NCBI RefSeq assembly: GCF_002013375.1
Contig: NZ_MAEW01000014.1
Coordinates: 186,001-250,000, forward strand
Direction: 5' to 3'
DNA length: 64,000 bases
Origin: Mycobacterium sp. D16Q13
Lineage (GTDB): Bacteria > Actinomycetota > Actinomycetes > Mycobacteriales > Mycobacteriaceae
The notes under the pieces were generated by a model. The model saw only the letters and a program-made list of their open reading frames with translations. It was not told the DNA's origin and did no database searches. How positions within the stretch are numbered: the first letter of the stretch is position 1; the number at the start of each line of letters is the position of its first letter. The position numbers and the translations under genes are program-made. Shown here piece by piece: positions 61,214 to 64,000 of this stretch.

Positions 61214-62447
61214 GGCGACGGGCGACGTAGATGAGGATGCCTACCGCCAGTACTGCCGTGCCGGCGAGGACCGACGACCGCGGCAACGCGAGAGCAATCA
61301 CGACACACCCGGTCAGGCCGAGTGCCGGAACAATCCTCGGTGGACGGCCCTCGGCAGGGGAGAGCGTCCACGCCGCCGCATTGGCCACCGCGTAGTACAC
61401 CAGCACCGCGAAGGACGAGAATCCGATCGCGCCACGCAAGTCCGCGGTGGCCGCAAGGACCGAAACCACAAGACCAACAAGGAGTTCAGCGCGGTACGGC
61501 ACGCCGTACTTGGGATGCACCGCCGCCAGGACGTGCGGCAGATGGCGATCGCGTGCCATCGCGAAGGTCGTGCGTGATACCCCGAGGATCAGTGCCAACA
61601 AGGAGCCCGTCGCCGCCACGATGGCTCCGATCCGCACCACCGGCTCCATCCACCGCACACCGGCGACGGTGACGGTATCCAGCAGCGGGGCCGCGGATGC
61701 GGCCAACCGTGATGGCCCCAGCGTGGTCAATGTCGCAACGGCGACAACGCCATACACGACCAGTGCGATTGCCAACGCGATCGGGATGGCGCGGGGAATG
61801 GTGCGCGCGGGGTCGCGCACCTCCTCACCCAAAGTCGCGATGCGGGCATATCCGGCGAACGCGAAGAACAGCAGACCGGCGGCCTGCAACACCCCGACAA
61901 TAGGCACGTCGGTGATATCGAGGGATGCGGCGTCGATACCGTCGGACCCAACCGCCGTGACGACAATCGCGGCCAGCACCGACAGCACGATCGCGACGAT
62001 GACACGTGTCAGCCACGCCGACTTTTGCACTCCCGCATAGTTGATCGCGGTCAAGGCCACCACCGCCGCCACCGCGACGGCGTGCGCGTGGGCGGGCCAC
62101 GCATAGAAGCCCACCGTCAGTGCCATGGCCGCGCATGACGCAGTTTTCCCAACCACGAAGCCCCAACCAGCCAGATAACCCCAGAACTCGCCGAGACGCA
62201 TCCGGCCGTAGACATACGTTCCACCGGAGGCGGGATACACCGCGGCGAGCCGAGCCGAAGATGTCGCATTGCAGAAGGCGATCACCGCGGCGACCGCCAA
62301 GCCCACGAGCAGGGCGGATCCGGCCGATTGCGCCGCGGGCGCCAAGGCCGCGAAGATTCCGGCGCCGAGCATCGAGCCCAGCCCGATCATGACGGCGTCG
62401 AATGTGCCCAGTTCCCGTCGAAGGGGGCCGGACGGGGCGCGGCTCAT
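61188..62447 (-). CDS. APC-family amino acid permease
   Basis: 419 residues with about twelve helices. The first helix region [20 protein letters not shown] is the APC signature; [18 protein letters not shown] and [23 protein letters not shown] follow, then [19 protein letters not shown]. It would take up amino acids or related amines; substrate unknown. ATG 62447 overlaps the YnfA stop (ATGA). The longer open frame above it is not coding. Confidence 0.9.
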   Translation of the reverse strand: MSRAPSGPLRRELGTFDAVMIGLGSMLGAGIFAALAPAAQSAGSALLVGLAVAAVIAFCNATSSARLAAVYPASGGTYVYGRMRLGEFWGYLAGWGFVVGKTASCAAMALTVGFYAWPAHAHAVAVAAVVALTAINYAGVQKSAWLTRVIVAIVLSVLAAIVVTAVGSDGIDAASLDITDVPIVGVLQAAGLLFFAFAGYARIATLGEEVRDPARTIPRAIPIALAIALVVYGVVAVATLTTLGPSRLAASAAPLLDTVTVAGVRWMEPVVRIGAIVAATGSLLALILGVSRTTFAMARDRHLPHVLAAVHPKYGVPYRAELLVGLVVSVLAATADLRGAIGFSSFAVLVYYAVANAAAWTLSPAEGRPPRIVPALGLTGCVVIALALPRSSVLAGTAVLAVGILIYVARRLSAPGTRE

Positions 62448-62779
62448 GCGTTCCGGGGCATGTACATGATGACCCCGACGCCGGCCACGCAGAGCAGCGC
62501 GCCTGCCACATCCCAGCGATCGGGGCGGAACCCGTCCATCGCCATCCCCCACAGCAGTGACCCGGCGACGAACACGCCGCCGTAGGCCGCCAATATTCGA
62601 CCGAAGTGAGCGTCTGGCTGCAGGGTCGCCACGAATCCGTAGGCGCCCAGTGCGATGACACCGAACCCCACCCACACCCAGCCGCGATGCTCGCGCACGC
62701 CCTGCCATACGAGCCAGGCGCCACCGATTTCCAAGACCGCGGCCGCCGCGAACAACAGGATCGACTTTGCGACAGGCAT
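62444..62779 (-). CDS. YnfA (UPF0060) family membrane protein
   Basis: 111 residues, four helices. Conserved blocks: [13 protein letters not shown] near residue 15, [31 protein letters not shown]-like centre, and the terminal [11 protein letters not shown]. YnfA proteins have a SMR-like topology and have been linked to efflux. Translationally coupled to the APC permease downstream, an uncommon partner. Confidence 0.9.
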   Translation of the reverse strand: MPVAKSILLFAAAAVLEIGGAWLVWQGVREHRGWVWVGFGVIALGAYGFVATLQPDAHFGRILAAYGGVFVAGSLLWGMAMDGFRPDRWDVAGALLCVAGVGVIMYMPRNA

Positions 62780-62873
62780 GTGGGGAGCCTAATCGCCCCG
62801 ATCGGACCCGGCGGGAGTGCGCGGCTCGTAGGATTTCGACTCGTTGTACTTCGGGGGAAGGAAAGTTGTGGCG

Positions 62874-63317
62874 ATGTCATCAGCGTCGGTGGTTGTCGGT
62901 CTGTGGGTAGCTCTTTCGGAGAGAAACTGGAACGCCGTCACGGCATTTCTTGACGACGACTGCATCTATCTGGACATGCCCGTGGGACCCACCGCTGCGG
63001 CATGCGGACCGGAGAACATCGTCAAACGTCTGAAGATCGGGCTCGAACCGCTGAAGGATTACGTGCACCATGACGGGCTGATCGTCGCCAATGGTGACGA
63101 CGTGATGTACGAGCACTCCGAGACGTGGATCTGGAACACAGGGGAGTCGGCGCTACTGCGTTTTGCCTCCGTCCTCAAGGTGGTCGACGGAAAGATCACG
63201 CTCTGGAAGGACTACTGGGACATGGGCGCACTGACGAACTTCGCTCCCGCATCGTGGTTGGAAGACTTGGCCAACGCTGACATGAGTTGGATGTACGACG
63301 CGACGGGAAAGGTCTGA
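62874..63317 (+). CDS. Limonene-1,2-epoxide hydrolase-fold protein
   Basis: 147 residues of the LEH/SnoaL fold. Blocks: WVALSERNWNAVTAFLDDDCIYLDMPVGP, CGPENIVKRLKIGLEPL, and ALLRFASVLKVVDGKITLWKDYWDMG, where the Asp/Arg/Asp set of LEH would lie. The first catalytic Asp of the DxR pattern is not obvious, so hydrolase activity is uncertain. ATG 62874 is preferred; GTG 62868 is possible. A GGGGGAAGG site precedes it. Confidence 0.78.
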   Translation: MSSASVVVGLWVALSERNWNAVTAFLDDDCIYLDMPVGPTAAACGPENIVKRLKIGLEPLKDYVHHDGLIVANGDDVMYEHSETWIWNTGESALLRFASVLKVVDGKITLWKDYWDMGALTNFAPASWLEDLANADMSWMYDATGKV

Positions 63318-63320
63318 GCC

Positions 63321-63755
63321 TTAGCCCAGCTTCTCGCCGTATACCCGCCCGACGGTGAGAGCCATCAGGACGCGTCGGTCCGAGACCATGACCGCGCGGT
63401 ACTCCTCCCAGTCGGGATGTTCACCGGCCGCGCCGCGGTAGTAGTCGACAAGCGCTTCGACCTCGGGGCCGTGTGGGTCGGTACCCGGTCCGGTCAGGGA
63501 TACGTCTCCCTCGGCCGTTGCCCAGGCCCGTCCGTCCGAGCTGGTGACCTCCAGCGCCGCTCGGGGGTCGCGGCGAAGATTGACGGTCTTGGCACGTCCA
63601 TCGGTCATGGAGACGTAGATGACGCCTTTGTCCCGGTCGTAGAACGGGGTGACGGGGGAGAGCTGCGGTAGTCCGTTGGACTTGATGGTCGCCAGTACGC
63701 CGATGCGGCTGTCGGCGATGAGCGCATGCGGATCGAACTGCTGGACAGCATTCAT
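63321..63755 (-). CDS. PPOX-class F420/FMN-dependent protein (Rv1155-like)
   Basis: 144 residues, split-barrel flavin-binding fold. Blocks: DSRIGVLATIKSNGLPQLSPVTPFYD, AKTVNLRRDPRAALEVTSSDG, and GEHPDWEEYRAVMVSDRRVLMAL. This matches the Rv1155 type that binds F420 and acts on biliverdin or related compounds in mycobacteria. The start may be ATG 63755 or ATG 63776 (seven residues longer). Converges on the LEH-like gene with a 3-base gap. Confidence 0.87.
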   Translation of the reverse strand: MNAVQQFDPHALIADSRIGVLATIKSNGLPQLSPVTPFYDRDKGVIYVSMTDGRAKTVNLRRDPRAALEVTSSDGRAWATAEGDVSLTGPGTDPHGPEVEALVDYYRGAAGEHPDWEEYRAVMVSDRRVLMALTVGRVYGEKLG

Positions 63756-63854
63756 ATGTGGACGAACCAGGTGCATCGGACGGGTATTCCGTGCGTTCGA
63801 TGCGGAAGTTACTGTGAATGAAGGTTGACGTCGGCAACGCGACACGAGGTGAGA

Positions 63855-64000
63855 TGTGAAGGTTCACCATCTTAATTGCGGCACAATGGCATTCGGATTT
63901 GTTGACCACTGCCTACTGGTCGAGACGCCGGGTTCGGGGCTGGTACTGGTCGACACCGGTTTCGGTCTCGGCTGCGTCCAGAATCCACGATTGCTCGGAT
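63855..64000 (+). CDS. Metallo-beta-lactamase-fold hydrolase, 3'-truncated by window
   Basis: GTG 63855 after a GAGGTGAG site starts [14 protein letters not shown] then a CLLVET and [11 protein letters not shown] segment, the beta-strand pair with the second-shell Asp of MBL-fold hydrolases. The HxHxDH metal motif would lie beyond the window. About 48 codons visible. Confidence 0.75.

Noticed and set aside
1-64000. Insertion sequences, prophage, CRISPR or integron elements
   Set aside because: No transposase, integrase or regular direct repeats were seen despite the accessory polysaccharide block.

Overview
The window comes from a high-GC actinobacterium and almost certainly from a Mycobacteriaceae species, most likely a rapidly growing mycobacterium such as the abscessus-chelonae group. 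The backbone gene order (trpE - trp-region membrane protein - trpC - trpB - trpA - lgt - small membrane protein - pyk - tesB - DUF2156 protein - cydC/D/B/A - pdtaR - lipid-carrier/DUF35 pair - polA) is the order I know from Mycobacterium tuberculosis Rv1609-Rv1629. The species call is inference; the genus-level call rests on this synteny and on close protein similarity.

Layout. 1-4872 is the tryptophan operon (trpE truncated by the window edge), followed by lgt, a TM2 protein, and a guanidinium exporter gene (gdx) with a clear two-hairpin guanidine-II riboswitch. 6734-12430 holds pyruvate kinase, a TesB thioesterase that seems to lack a canonical start codon, small membrane proteins and an NCS1 permease. 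12434-18729 is the minus-strand cydABDC operon for cytochrome bd oxidase and its ABC transporter.

18859-36521 is a polysaccharide locus of about 17.7 kb lying between cydA and pdtaR, where M. tuberculosis has only two unrelated genes. It carries a Wzy/O-antigen-ligase-like protein, a Wzz-like chain-length protein, a Wzx flippase, a WecG/TagA-type transferase, four further glycosyltransferase genes (one a GT2-GT4 fusion), a membrane-anchored GH6 endoglucanase-like protein, and a nucleotide-sugar set: CDP-glucose-type nucleotidyltransferase, SDR, PIG-L deacetylase, RmlC-like epimerase, one intact and one degenerate sugar C-methyltransferase, and a class III aminotransferase. Together these predict a Wzx/Wzy-assembled surface heteropolysaccharide containing an unusual, possibly C-methylated sugar. 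This is the most interesting part of the window.

36595-48290 returns to backbone and metabolism: a SnoaL-like protein, a secreted protein with two Cys-repeat modules, a lipoprotein, an odd tRNA-Leu(CAA) without a long variable arm, pdtaR, a five-gene liv branched-chain amino acid ABC operon, a Ltp/DUF35 pair, a catalytically degenerate SDR with a divergent HxlR regulator, and a VOC protein. 48338-51046 is polA. 51056-58745 is a catabolic region: FAD monooxygenase, a monooxygenase-hydrolase-acyl-CoA synthetase operon (the synthetase is frameshifted in a G8 tract), a divergent TetR with a palindromic operator, and an amidohydrolase. 58789-61213 holds two consecutive ArsR-family sensor plus cation-efflux modules, followed by an APC permease/YnfA pair, a LEH/SnoaL-fold protein, a PPOX/F420 protein and the start of a metallo-beta-lactamase-fold gene.

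No stretch longer than about 150 bases lacks a gene. I saw no insertion sequence, prophage gene, CRISPR array or rRNA.
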